Origin: a virus
IMG/VR virus record: IMGVR_UViG_3300042876_001120
Coordinates: 1 to 31,576 of that record
Direction: 5' to 3' (one strand)
DNA length: 31,576 nt
This document shows positions 16,272 through 22,615 of the stretch, one piece after another; position 1 is the stretch's first letter; the number at the start of each line of letters is the position of its first letter. The translations under genes and the position numbers were made by a program. Below the pieces are notes generated by a model that did no database searches, was not told the origin of the DNA, and was given only the letters and a program-made list of their open reading frames with translations.

Positions 16272-16306
16272 CGCTTGGCTTCGATGGCGAACAGCGCGTT
16301 CATGTC
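16272..16306 (+). repeat. Conserved leader element, copy 3 of 3
   Basis: CGCTTGGCTTC, six variable bases (GATGGC), then GAACAGCGCG and TTCATGTC. It ends 31 bases before the ATG at 16338. An in-frame ATG at 16266, just before the element, could also start translation through it. Confidence 0.88.
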
Positions 16307-16337
16307 CGCACGCACACCACACGACAAACATCCCACC

Positions 16338-16715
16338 ATGAACACGCACACGAACACCGCCATCCCCGCCACCGAAAACGAAAGCTGGGGTTTCTGGGGC
16401 ACGATGCGCGGCTACGCGAGCGTCGCGTGGCCGCTGGCCATGACCGCCATCGCCGAGGCCACCGGCGAATCGCTCGATGCGGTGCGGGCCTTTCTCGACA
16501 GCAAAGCCGGACGGCACTTCGCCGATGAAGTCTGCGGCCATCAGTCCCACGGTCAGGCGCTGCCCGACGCGATTGCGAACACCGTCGCGGCATGGATGCG
16601 CATGACCATCAAGCGGCGCACCGCGATCGACTACGGCATCCCGCACGGGTTGCCTTACCTCACCGGCTTCGTGATGCACGCCGCGATCCACGACGAGACC
16701 CTCGAGCGCGATTGA
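16338..16715 (+). CDS. Conserved mobile-element protein, function unknown
   Basis: This 125-residue protein begins MNTHTNTAIPATENESWGFW, then GTMRGYASVAWPLAMTAIAE, and ends with GIPHGLPYLTGFVMHAAIHD. The composition is that of a soluble helical protein. Similar sequences are, to my memory, common as hypothetical proteins on proteobacterial integrative elements. The start at 16338 matches that family's N-terminus; the in-frame ATG at 16266 would add 24 residues encoded by the leader repeat. No clear Shine-Dalgarno precedes 16338. It is the third gene with the leader. Confidence 0.8.
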   Translation: MNTHTNTAIPATENESWGFWGTMRGYASVAWPLAMTAIAEATGESLDAVRAFLDSKAGRHFADEVCGHQSHGQALPDAIANTVAAWMRMTIKRRTAIDYGIPHGLPYLTGFVMHAAIHDETLERD

Positions 16716-16762
16716 CAGCGCTTTGATGACCGAACCCTCACCCCCAACGCTGGAGTTTTCCG

Positions 16763-16981
16763 ATGTCCTCTTCGATCGATTTCTATCTCAAGCAACTCGC
16801 GCCGCTGGTCGGCGGCACCATCACCGCGCTCGTCCGCAGCGGCGCCAGCGACGATCCGCTCGACGAAGAACTCTATGGCTTCGTCGTCAAGTGTCGCGAC
16901 GGCAAGGAACGCACGCTCATCCTGCTCAGCGACGACGAGGGAAATGGCCCCGGCAGCTTCATGTTCAACGAAGACGCCTGA
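16763..16981 (+). CDS. Small conserved protein, function unknown
   Basis: This 72-residue acidic protein reads MSSSIDFYLKQLAPLVGGTI, then TALVRSGASDDPLDEELYGF, then VVKCRDGKERTLILLSDDEG. It looks like a single small beta-rich domain. CTGGAG lies about eight bases before the ATG. It belongs to the plus-strand group of small genes and lacks the leader repeat. A hairpin follows the stop within about six bases. No function can be assigned. Confidence 0.75.
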   Translation: MSSSIDFYLKQLAPLVGGTITALVRSGASDDPLDEELYGFVVKCRDGKERTLILLSDDEGNGPGSFMFNEDA

Positions 16982-16986
16982 CCGCG

Positions 16987-17013
16987 CCGGGATCGGGCCA
17001 TGCCCGGTCCCGG
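16987..17013 (+). other. GC-rich hairpin, copy 1
   Basis: CCGGGATCGGGC and GCCCGGTCCCGG pair across a CAT loop to give a 12-base stem with one T-G wobble, directly after the stop of the gene at 16763. No T-tract follows. It is nearly identical to the hairpin at 17251. Confidence 0.75.
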
Positions 17014-17040
17014 TCCTCGAACGCCACCACGGAGCAGGCC

Positions 17041-17226
17041 ATGCACGAATGGCAGATCCACGTCACCGGCGTCGGCTGTATCGGCACCGTCCACGAACGC
17101 AACGAAACCCTCGCGCGCTGCGCCGCGCTCAGCCGGTACGGCGAGGACGGGCCGCGCGCCAGCGCCGAGACGCGCAGCTCGAAGCGCATCTACGAGGACG
17201 ACGAGTTCAGCGTCGCGAAGAGGTGA
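17041..17226 (+). CDS. Small conserved protein, function unknown
   Basis: This 61-residue protein begins MHEWQIHVTGVGCIGTVHER and ends KRIYEDDEFSVAKR. A GGAG precedes the ATG at 17041 with suitable spacing. It has one Trp and two Cys, is rich in charged residues and has no membrane segment. It lies between two nearly identical hairpins. The last gene of the plus-strand group, it converges on the cytosine methyltransferase. The family is not recognised by name. Confidence 0.7.
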   Translation: MHEWQIHVTGVGCIGTVHERNETLARCAALSRYGEDGPRASAETRSSKRIYEDDEFSVAKR

Positions 17227-17250
17227 AACGCCAGCCGAACGACATCTGAG

Positions 17251-17282
17251 CGGGATCGGGCATTGCCCGGTCCCGTTTACTT
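17251..17282 (+). terminator. Likely intrinsic terminator (hairpin copy 2)
   Basis: CGGGATCGGGC (17251-17261) and GCCCGGTCCCG (17265-17275) form an 11-base stem with one T-G wobble and an ATT loop, followed by TTTACTT. It ends the plus-strand gene group just before the convergent methyltransferase gene. The stem repeats the hairpin at 16987. Confidence 0.7.
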
Positions 17283-17290
17283 ATGCCGCG

Positions 17291-18418
17291 TCACCCTTCG
17301 CGCAGCGCACGGAGGACTTCCGCTGCGAGGATCGGGACGATCGCATTGCCGGCGGCGCGCAATCGAGGAATGCGCGCGGGAACCCCATGAGCCAGAAGAC
17401 GAACTCCGGTGCGAGGGACCCGGCGGAGTTTGCCGTCGTGTCCGACGATCCACTCGACGTCGTCCCATGCGCCGCGCTCAGGTCCATCGCGATCCCGCGC
17501 AGCAGCGGTTCGTGCCTGCGCGTGCCGCTGCGCGAGGTCTGCCCGCCGTTCGCGCACGCGCTGGTCGGCGTCGGATACAGTCCCAGCGCGATCTGTCGGA
17601 TCGCCACCAGTCCCGCCGAATTCCCCGCCCCGTTGTAGCCGTCCTTCGGCGGTGCGAGGCTCGTCGGCGTCGGCCACAGCGCCAGTGTCTGCGCCGCAAG
17701 ATCCGGCGAGCGGTCGCGCTCGACTTCCCGGCGCGCGCCGGCCGGCGTGCGGATCGACTTGTCCGCCGAGGCCGTCGGCGTCGCCCACAATGCACGCACC
17801 GTCGCGTACACCTGACGCGGCAACAGATCCGTCCGCGATGCGCCATCCTTCCTCGGCGCCAGCGACATGCCCCACGAGTCCTTGTGATCGCGCGTCGTCG
17901 GTGTGAGCCACAAACCACAGTCGATCGCGTCGATGGGGCGCGTTGACGGCACAAGCCGGGAGTACGACCGCCCGGCAGGCGTAGTCGAGACTCGCCAGGT
18001 CAGCGAACACTCGATCGAGCCAATGCTGGCCAGCCGCCGCCGCAACCTGCTCTCCCACCAGCACAGCGGGCCGTCGGGCACGGACGAGCCGAAACACGTC
18101 GGGCCATAGATGCCGAGGATCGTGGGTCCCGCCACGCTTGCCGGCGAGCGAGAACGGCTGGCACGGGCACGAGGCGCTCCACAGTTCGACGTCGTCCGGC
18201 CAGCCGGCGAGCCGGGCGGCGTAGGCCCAGCCGCCGACGCCTGCGAACAGGTGGACTTGCCGGTGGCCCGCGAGGTCGTTCGGGTCGAGGTCACGGATGT
18301 CGCGTCCATCGACGCGCCCCGGCGCAATGAGGCCGGCGGCGATCTGGTTGTTGAGCCATGCGCAGAGGTAGGGTTCGATTTCGTTGTAGAAGGCCGGAGC
18401 GTCCAGTGCCGGGTTCAT
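17291..18418 (-). CDS. DNA cytosine-C5 methyltransferase
   Basis: This 375-residue phage-type C5 methyltransferase has motif I as FAGVGG (58-63) and motif IV as PCQPFS (85-90), with the catalytic Cys86. Motif VIII is NAPHRRDRLWFVA and motif X is GNAIVP (357-362). The region between is the target-recognition part and is repetitive (VGDAD, VADAD, VSDAD). No restriction partner is nearby, so it probably protects phage DNA from host nucleases. The ATG at 18418 overlaps the upstream methyltransferase stop (ATGA), which fixes the reading frame. The +1 frame of the distal half also looks like a conserved methyltransferase (see findings). Confidence 0.88.
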   Translation of the reverse strand: MNPALDAPAFYNEIEPYLCAWLNNQIAAGLIAPGRVDGRDIRDLDPNDLAGHRQVHLFAGVGGWAYAARLAGWPDDVELWSASCPCQPFSLAGKRGGTHDPRHLWPDVFRLVRARRPAVLVGEQVAAAAGQHWLDRVFADLASLDYACRAVVLPACAVNAPHRRDRLWFVAHTDDARSQGLVGHVAGAEEGWRIADGSVAASGVRDGACIVGDADGLGGQVDPHAGRRAPGSRARPLAGSCGADTGAVADADEPRTAEGRLQRGGEFGGTGGDPTDRAGTVSDADQRVRERRADLAQRHAQARTAAARDRDGPERGAWDDVEWIVGHDGKLRRVPRTGVRLLAHGVPARIPRLRAAGNAIVPILAAEVLRALREG

Positions 18419-19665
18419 GCGAGCGCATCCGCCGCGTCGTCGAACGGCACGCCGTCGGCTTCACGCAGGGCGGATTCGCCGCTCCAGGTCTGCCAGCGAC
18501 GCACGATCACATCGACGTATTTCGGATCGAGTTCCATCAACCGCGCGCGCCGGCCGCTCTTGTGCGCGGCGATCAGCGTCGTGCCCGATCCACCGAAGCT
18601 GTCGAGGACCACATCACCCGGTCGGCTGGAATTGCGGATGCACCGCTCCACCAACTCGACCGGCTTCATCGTCGGATGCAGATCGTTGCGCTGCGGCTTC
18701 TTGATCTGCCACACGTCGCCCTGGTCGCGATCGCCGCACCAGTGGCGCTGCGCGCCCTCCGGCCAGCCATAGAGAATCGGCTCGAACTGACGCTGGTAGT
18801 CGGCGCGTCCGAGGGTGAAGGTGTTCTTCGCCCAGATCACGAACGTCGACCAGTGACCGCCTGCGGCGCGAAACGCGGCCTGCAGCGTGTCGAGTTCGCC
18901 CGAGGACATGGCGATGTAGATCGCGCCGCGGCACTGCGCCACGATCGGCGTCAGCGCGGCGAGCAGGAAGTCGTGGAAGGCGGCGCCGAGATTGTCGTTG
19001 AGGATCGGACGCTGCGTGCCGCGCAACTTGTCCTTCGCACTGTTGGCGTAATCGACGTTGTAGGGCGGATCGATGAAGACCATGTCCGCGCGTTCGCCCG
19101 ACAGAAGTCGCACGTAGCTCTCCGGATCGGTGGCGTCGCCGCACAGCACGCGGTGTTCGCCCAGCACCCACAGGTCGCCGGGGCGCGAGACCACCGCGAC
19201 GGCTTCCTCGGGCACCTCGTCATCATCGACGTCACCGGCCTGGTCGGTCTCCTCGCCCGCCAGCAGTTCGGCGAGCGCGTCCGGATCGAAGCCGGTCAGG
19301 TCCAGATCGAAGCCGTCGGCCTGCAGCGCTTCCAGTTCGGTGCGCAGCATGGCGTCGTCCCACGCCGCGTTCTCGGCGATGCGGTTGTCCGCGATCACCA
19401 GCGCGCGACGCTGCGTTGGGGTCAGGTGATCGAGGACGACCACCGGCACCGCCTCCAGTCCGAGCTTGCGCGCGGCGGCCAGGCGGCCGTGGCCCGCGAC
19501 AATGACGCCGTCGCCACCGACGAGGATAGGATTCGTGAACCCGAATTCGACGATGCTGGCTGCGATCTGCGCGACCTGGTCGTCCGAGTGCGTGCGAGCA
19601 TTGCGCGCATACGGCAGCAGCCGCGCGAGCGGCCACTGCTCGATCTTGTCCGCGACCCAACTCAT
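18415..19665 (-). CDS. ParB-like domain fused to DNA amino-methyltransferase (DPPY)
   Basis: This 416-residue protein has an N-terminal ParB/sulfiredoxin-like domain (about 10-125; RNARTHSDDQVAQIAASIVE, VIVAGHGRLAAARKLG). The C-terminal beta-class N6/N4 methyltransferase has catalytic DPPY at 199-202 and the S-adenosylmethionine motif FGGSGT at 357-362. DPPY usually means adenine-N6 methylation, but cytosine-N4 is possible. This fusion is common in phages and modifies genome DNA against restriction. It overlaps its neighbours by four bases on each side, so the three methyltransferases form one operon. Confidence 0.92.
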   Translation of the reverse strand: MSWVADKIEQWPLARLLPYARNARTHSDDQVAQIAASIVEFGFTNPILVGGDGVIVAGHGRLAAARKLGLEAVPVVVLDHLTPTQRRALVIADNRIAENAAWDDAMLRTELEALQADGFDLDLTGFDPDALAELLAGEETDQAGDVDDDEVPEEAVAVVSRPGDLWVLGEHRVLCGDATDPESYVRLLSGERADMVFIDPPYNVDYANSAKDKLRGTQRPILNDNLGAAFHDFLLAALTPIVAQCRGAIYIAMSSGELDTLQAAFRAAGGHWSTFVIWAKNTFTLGRADYQRQFEPILYGWPEGAQRHWCGDRDQGDVWQIKKPQRNDLHPTMKPVELVERCIRNSSRPGDVVLDSFGGSGTTLIAAHKSGRRARLMELDPKYVDVIVRRWQTWSGESALREADGVPFDDAADALA

Positions 19666-21140
19666 GCCGCCTCCGATGCGGTGTCGCGACGCTCAGCCGC
19701 GACCGCATCGAATCGTTGGCCGGTCGCTTCGAGCGTGATCGGGACGTCCGGCAGTTGCTGGCGAATGCGTTCGATGGCGATATCGACGTACTCCGCGGCG
19801 ATCTCCACCGCGCGACAGCTACGGCCGGTGCGCTCGCAGGCGATCAGCGTGCTGCCGCTGCCCCCGAAGGGTTCGTACACGACTTCGCCCGCATCCGAAT
19901 ACGCCTCGATGACGAACACTGGCAGCGCGACCGGGAACACGGCCGGATGATCGATGTCCCGACCGAGCTTGCCCTTGTGGCGCATGATGCGAATCACCGA
20001 GTCCGGAATCCGCATGTCCTGTGTGGGCTGGTGTTCGTGCGACCACGCCAGCGCCCCGCCGTCCCGGCCGCGCAGCGCGGTGGACGAGCCATCGGCGCGC
20101 AGGTGGATGTCCTGCCCGGCGAACTTGCACGGCACGGTCTTGTTCGCCTTGCGGTTGTGGCGGTTGAAGTGGAAGACGAACTCGAAGCTGGGCGCGAGAC
20201 GGCCGCGCCAGTCGCCCGGCAGACCCGGCCCCTGGTCCCAGACGTACCAGCCGAAGCGGCGCCATCCCCGCGCGCGCATCCACGCGATCCAGGCGTCCCA
20301 ATACGGCTGCACTTCGTTGTCGTCGTGGACGAGGCCGAGGTTGACCAGCAGTTGGGCGTCGTCGCGCAATGCGCCGTCGGCGGCAGCGAACACCCCGCGC
20401 ATCAGCGCATCCCAGTCGCCGATGCCGCTGGCGTAGTCGCGCTGCCGCGCATAGGGCGGCGAGGTGATGCACAGGTGCGCGGTCTCGCCACGCATCAGCG
20501 CCGCGACGACGGCGGGATCGCCAGCGTCACCGCAGATCAGTCGGTGCCTGCCGATGATCCAGACATCGCCTGCGCGGGACACCGGCGCGATCGTCGATAC
20601 GGGTTCGTGGTCGTCGCCGTTGTCTTCCTCGCCGTTGTCGATCGCGTCCGCGTCGGCGCTTTTGTCGTTGGCCGCGTCCGCAGCACGCGATACAGGTTCC
20701 GGATCGCCGCCCGCCGCGTCGCCGTCTTCCACCAGGTCGAGCAGCCGCTCGATCTCGCTGGCGGTAAAACCGGTCATGTCCAGGTCGAAACCGACCTCGG
20801 CGAGGTCGGCCAGTTCCAGCACCAGCAGCGCCTCATCCCAACCGGCATCGAGGGCGATGCGGTTGTCGGCGATCACCAGCGCGCGCTTCTGCGCCGCGCT
20901 CAGGTGCGCCAGTTCGATCACCGGCACCTCGCGCATGCCGAGCCGGCGCGCGGCGAGCAGCCGGCCGTGGCCGGCGATCACGCCGTTCTCGCCGTCCACC
21001 AGGAGCGGCGAGGTCCAGCCGAATTCCACGATGCTCGCGGCGATCTGTGCGATCTGCGCATCGCTGTGCGTGCGCGGATTTTTCGCGTAAGGGATCAGCG
21101 CCTCGACCCGGCGGGTCTCGACGGTGAGGGCGTGGGGCAT
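19662..21140 (-). CDS. ParB-like domain fused to DNA methyltransferase (SPPY)
   Basis: This 492-residue paralogue of the next gene shares the ParB-like N-terminus (NPRTHSDAQIAQIAASIVEF, GVIAGHGRLLAARRLG). An Asp/Ala-rich linker at about 135-185 follows. The methyltransferase domain has TSPPY (226-230) and FGGSGST (425-431). S/TSPPY is often found in cytosine-N4 enzymes, so its target base may differ from that of the DPPY paralogue. The start is set at the ATG at 21140 (MPHALTVETRRVEALIPYAK). The frame is open further upstream, but that sequence lies in a hairpin-rich region and is not protein-like. No Shine-Dalgarno is clear. Confidence 0.9.
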   Translation of the reverse strand: MPHALTVETRRVEALIPYAKNPRTHSDAQIAQIAASIVEFGWTSPLLVDGENGVIAGHGRLLAARRLGMREVPVIELAHLSAAQKRALVIADNRIALDAGWDEALLVLELADLAEVGFDLDMTGFTASEIERLLDLVEDGDAAGGDPEPVSRAADAANDKSADADAIDNGEEDNGDDHEPVSTIAPVSRAGDVWIIGRHRLICGDAGDPAVVAALMRGETAHLCITSPPYARQRDYASGIGDWDALMRGVFAAADGALRDDAQLLVNLGLVHDDNEVQPYWDAWIAWMRARGWRRFGWYVWDQGPGLPGDWRGRLAPSFEFVFHFNRHNRKANKTVPCKFAGQDIHLRADGSSTALRGRDGGALAWSHEHQPTQDMRIPDSVIRIMRHKGKLGRDIDHPAVFPVALPVFVIEAYSDAGEVVYEPFGGSGSTLIACERTGRSCRAVEIAAEYVDIAIERIRQQLPDVPITLEATGQRFDAVAAERRDTASEAA

Positions 21141-21247
21141 CGTGGACTCGGAAAAAGAAACCCACCGACCATCGCGCCCGGGAACAGGGGGGAACGCGGA
21201 CGCAATGGCCGGTGGGTTGGAGAGAAGTGGGACATCGTCGTGGTGCA

Positions 21248-21270
21248 CAAACGCGCATGGAGCGCGTTTG
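21248..21270. repeat. Perfect 9-base inverted repeat, possible operator
   Basis: CAAACGCGC at 21248-21256 and GCGCGTTTG at 21262-21270 around ATGGA. It lies about 110 bases upstream of the first methyltransferase gene and could bind a regulator or form an mRNA hairpin. Confidence 0.65.
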
Positions 21271-21297
21271 GACCGCCGCAGGCGGGTCGCGGAGCGA

Positions 21298-21319
21298 CAG
21301 GCCCCAGGGATGGGGCCTG
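21298..21319. repeat. Perfect 9-base inverted repeat
   Basis: CAGGCCCCA and TGGGGCCTG around GGGA. It directly abuts the GCAAACC repeat array that follows. No T-tract is present on either side. Confidence 0.6.
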
Positions 21320-21379
21320 CAAACCGTGGGTTGCACCGCAAACCTGCAAACCCGCAAACCGGCGCAAACCTCGGTTTGC
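21318..21379. repeat. Array of GCAAACC repeats with two palindromes
   Basis: GCAAACC occurs at 21319, 21338, 21346, 21354 and 21364; the middle three are spaced exactly eight bases apart. The first copy is paired with an inverted GGGTTGC and the last with an inverted GGTTTGC, giving near-palindromes at both ends. The pattern resembles iterons or a cooperative operator. Its ligand is unknown. Confidence 0.75.
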
Positions 21380-21443
21380 AGTCTGACGGTAGCGGGGTTC
21401 TGCGGCTCTGCCGCCCGCTCTAGCCGGGGCGCAGGGAGGACCC

Positions 21444-21479
21444 GTAGACCTTGTGGGTCTACTACTGACCTCGTGGGTC
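21444..21479. repeat. Two adjacent similar hairpins
   Basis: GTAGACC-TTGTG-GGTCTAC (21444-21462) is followed by GACC-TCGTG-GGTC (21467-21479). The shared core is GACCTYGTGGGTC. Confidence 0.6.
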
Positions 21480-21614
21480 GCCATCGCGTCCGAAGCGTGC
21501 TGCTTCAGGACGCATGACCACCGTGGCACAAAAGATACCCTGCAATCGGGGATAGTGTTTCAGCGATTTTCGTGTGGTTTTACGATCCAACGCGCGCACT
21601 TGCGTTGCACTGCT

Positions 21615-22031
21615 TCACGTCGCGTCACGCTGCGCAATCGCGTCCACGATGCGCGGCGGCTGGCCGTTGAGCTGCACCACGATCAGCGTGAGCGCGTGCC
21701 GCCAGCGCCGCCACGCGGTGGGCTTGGAGCAGTGGTGCGCTGCGCAGATCGCGCGCCACGGCACGTAGCGGGCGCGTGCCCACACCAGCTTGCGCTGCTC
21801 CACGCTCAGCAATTGCAGCCACTGCGTGGTCTCGGCCAGGCGATCGACCGCCGCAGGTGTCGCCGGGAAGCGCAGCACGATCCGCTCGTCCGCGTAGCCC
21901 TCCCACGACTGGCGTGCGATCTCGGGCCACAGGCTGACGTAGCCGGCGACCCGCGCCGCGGGCAACCGGAACGACGTCGCCGCGGCTTCGTGGAAGCGGT
22001 GCTCGACCTCGTCGAATGTCCACACGGTCAT
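21615..22031 (-). CDS. DUF6362-like protein, possible DNA-binding regulator
   Basis: This 138-residue protein begins MTVWTFDEVEHRFHEAAATS and contains RLPAARVAGYVSLWPEIARQ. The C-terminal half has a helix-turn-helix-like segment (VPWRAICAAHHCSKPTAWRR, then WRHALTLIVVQLNG). The pattern matches, from memory, DUF6362, which recurs in phage early regions. The C-terminal part resembles sigma-4-like or recombinase-type HTHs, so a transcriptional role is possible but unproven. Its start overlaps the RuvC gene stop by four bases. Downstream is the non-coding region. Confidence 0.7.
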   Translation of the reverse strand: MTVWTFDEVEHRFHEAAATSFRLPAARVAGYVSLWPEIARQSWEGYADERIVLRFPATPAAVDRLAETTQWLQLLSVEQRKLVWARARYVPWRAICAAHHCSKPTAWRRWRHALTLIVVQLNGQPPRIVDAIAQRDAT

Positions 22032-22495
22032 GCCGAACGCTCCTGCGCGATGGCCCAGTGCAGCAGGGCGAGCGCGTCCGCTTCGTTGTCGTCGACCGGG
22101 GCATAGCCCCAGCCCCGCACCGCGGCGAGCATCGCGTCCTTGTTCGCGTTGCCCTTGCCGGTGGCGTGCCGTTTGATCGTACCCACGGGTACGCCCTGAT
22201 ACGGAATCGCATGCTGTTCGCACCAGGCGGAGAGCTGGCCGAGGAAGCCGCCATAGGCGTGCGCGGCGTCCGTGGACGCATGCCGGCGCACTTCCTCGAA
22301 CGCGAGCTGGTGCAGTCCGCCCGAGAGCATCTGCAGTTCGTCCAGCCAACGCAGGAAGCGCAGGAAGCGCATGCCGCCGCCCTCGAAGCGTTGCGGCTTG
22401 AACGATTGGGTGCCACTCACGATGCGGCGATCGGGGGTGCGCAGTGCCCAGCCGGTGGTGGTGCCGAGGTCGAGCGCGAGAAGGGTCTTGATCAT
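22028..22495 (-). CDS. RuvC-like Holliday junction resolvase
   Basis: This 155-residue RNase H-fold nuclease has acidic residues in the expected order: Asp9 in LALDLGTTTGWA, Glu67/Glu68 in LAFEEVRR, and a C-terminal DDNEADALALL (Asp135/136, Glu138, Asp140). The basic segment GTIKRHATGKGNANKDAM is typical of phage and bacterial RuvC relatives. It would resolve branched DNA before packaging. The gene ends the replication/recombination block. No Shine-Dalgarno is clear before the ATG at 22495, and a 120-base gap separates it from the primase. Confidence 0.85.
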   Translation of the reverse strand: MIKTLLALDLGTTTGWALRTPDRRIVSGTQSFKPQRFEGGGMRFLRFLRWLDELQMLSGGLHQLAFEEVRRHASTDAAHAYGGFLGQLSAWCEQHAIPYQGVPVGTIKRHATGKGNANKDAMLAAVRGWGYAPVDDNEADALALLHWAIAQERSA

Positions 22496-22615
22496 GGCGT
22501 GTGTTGTGCTGTGAAAACGTAGGGGCGAACGGCGCGGTGACGGAAGGTGACGACCTCCAGGAATATCCCTATACGTGCGTGTGCGCGCGTGTGTAGGCGT
22601 TAATCGGCAAGGTAG

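Larger units (their letters stand above)
21141..21614. other. Non-coding, hairpin-rich region upstream of the methyltransferase operon
   Basis: About 470 bases lack a convincing gene; the open frames here encode low-complexity Arg/Pro/Ser-rich sequence. The region holds at least four inverted repeats and one array of short repeats, listed separately. A promoter for the methyltransferase operon should lie here, but no strong -35/-10 pair is visible. It could also hold a structured RNA. Confidence 0.7.

Noticed and set aside
16289-16301. GAAC-N5-GTTC dyad as a LexA-type SOS box
   Set aside because: The known alphaproteobacterial box is GAAC-N7-GTTC, the spacing differs here, and copy 1 of the element breaks the dyad (GTAC).
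15353-16402. Minus-strand frames reading through leader repeats as MNALF-xx-EAKR
   Set aside because: The reverse reading of the repeats gives a shared peptide motif, but the flanking sequences are unrelated, and the two variable residues coincide with the loop bases. A nucleotide-level element explains it better.
17281-18327. A separate gene in the +1 frame of the cytosine methyltransferase
   Set aside because: Its first part is antisense-like and lacks motif I and the PCQ motif. The other frame has all motifs and a start coupled to the upstream gene. The resemblance in the distal half is reported as a finding instead.
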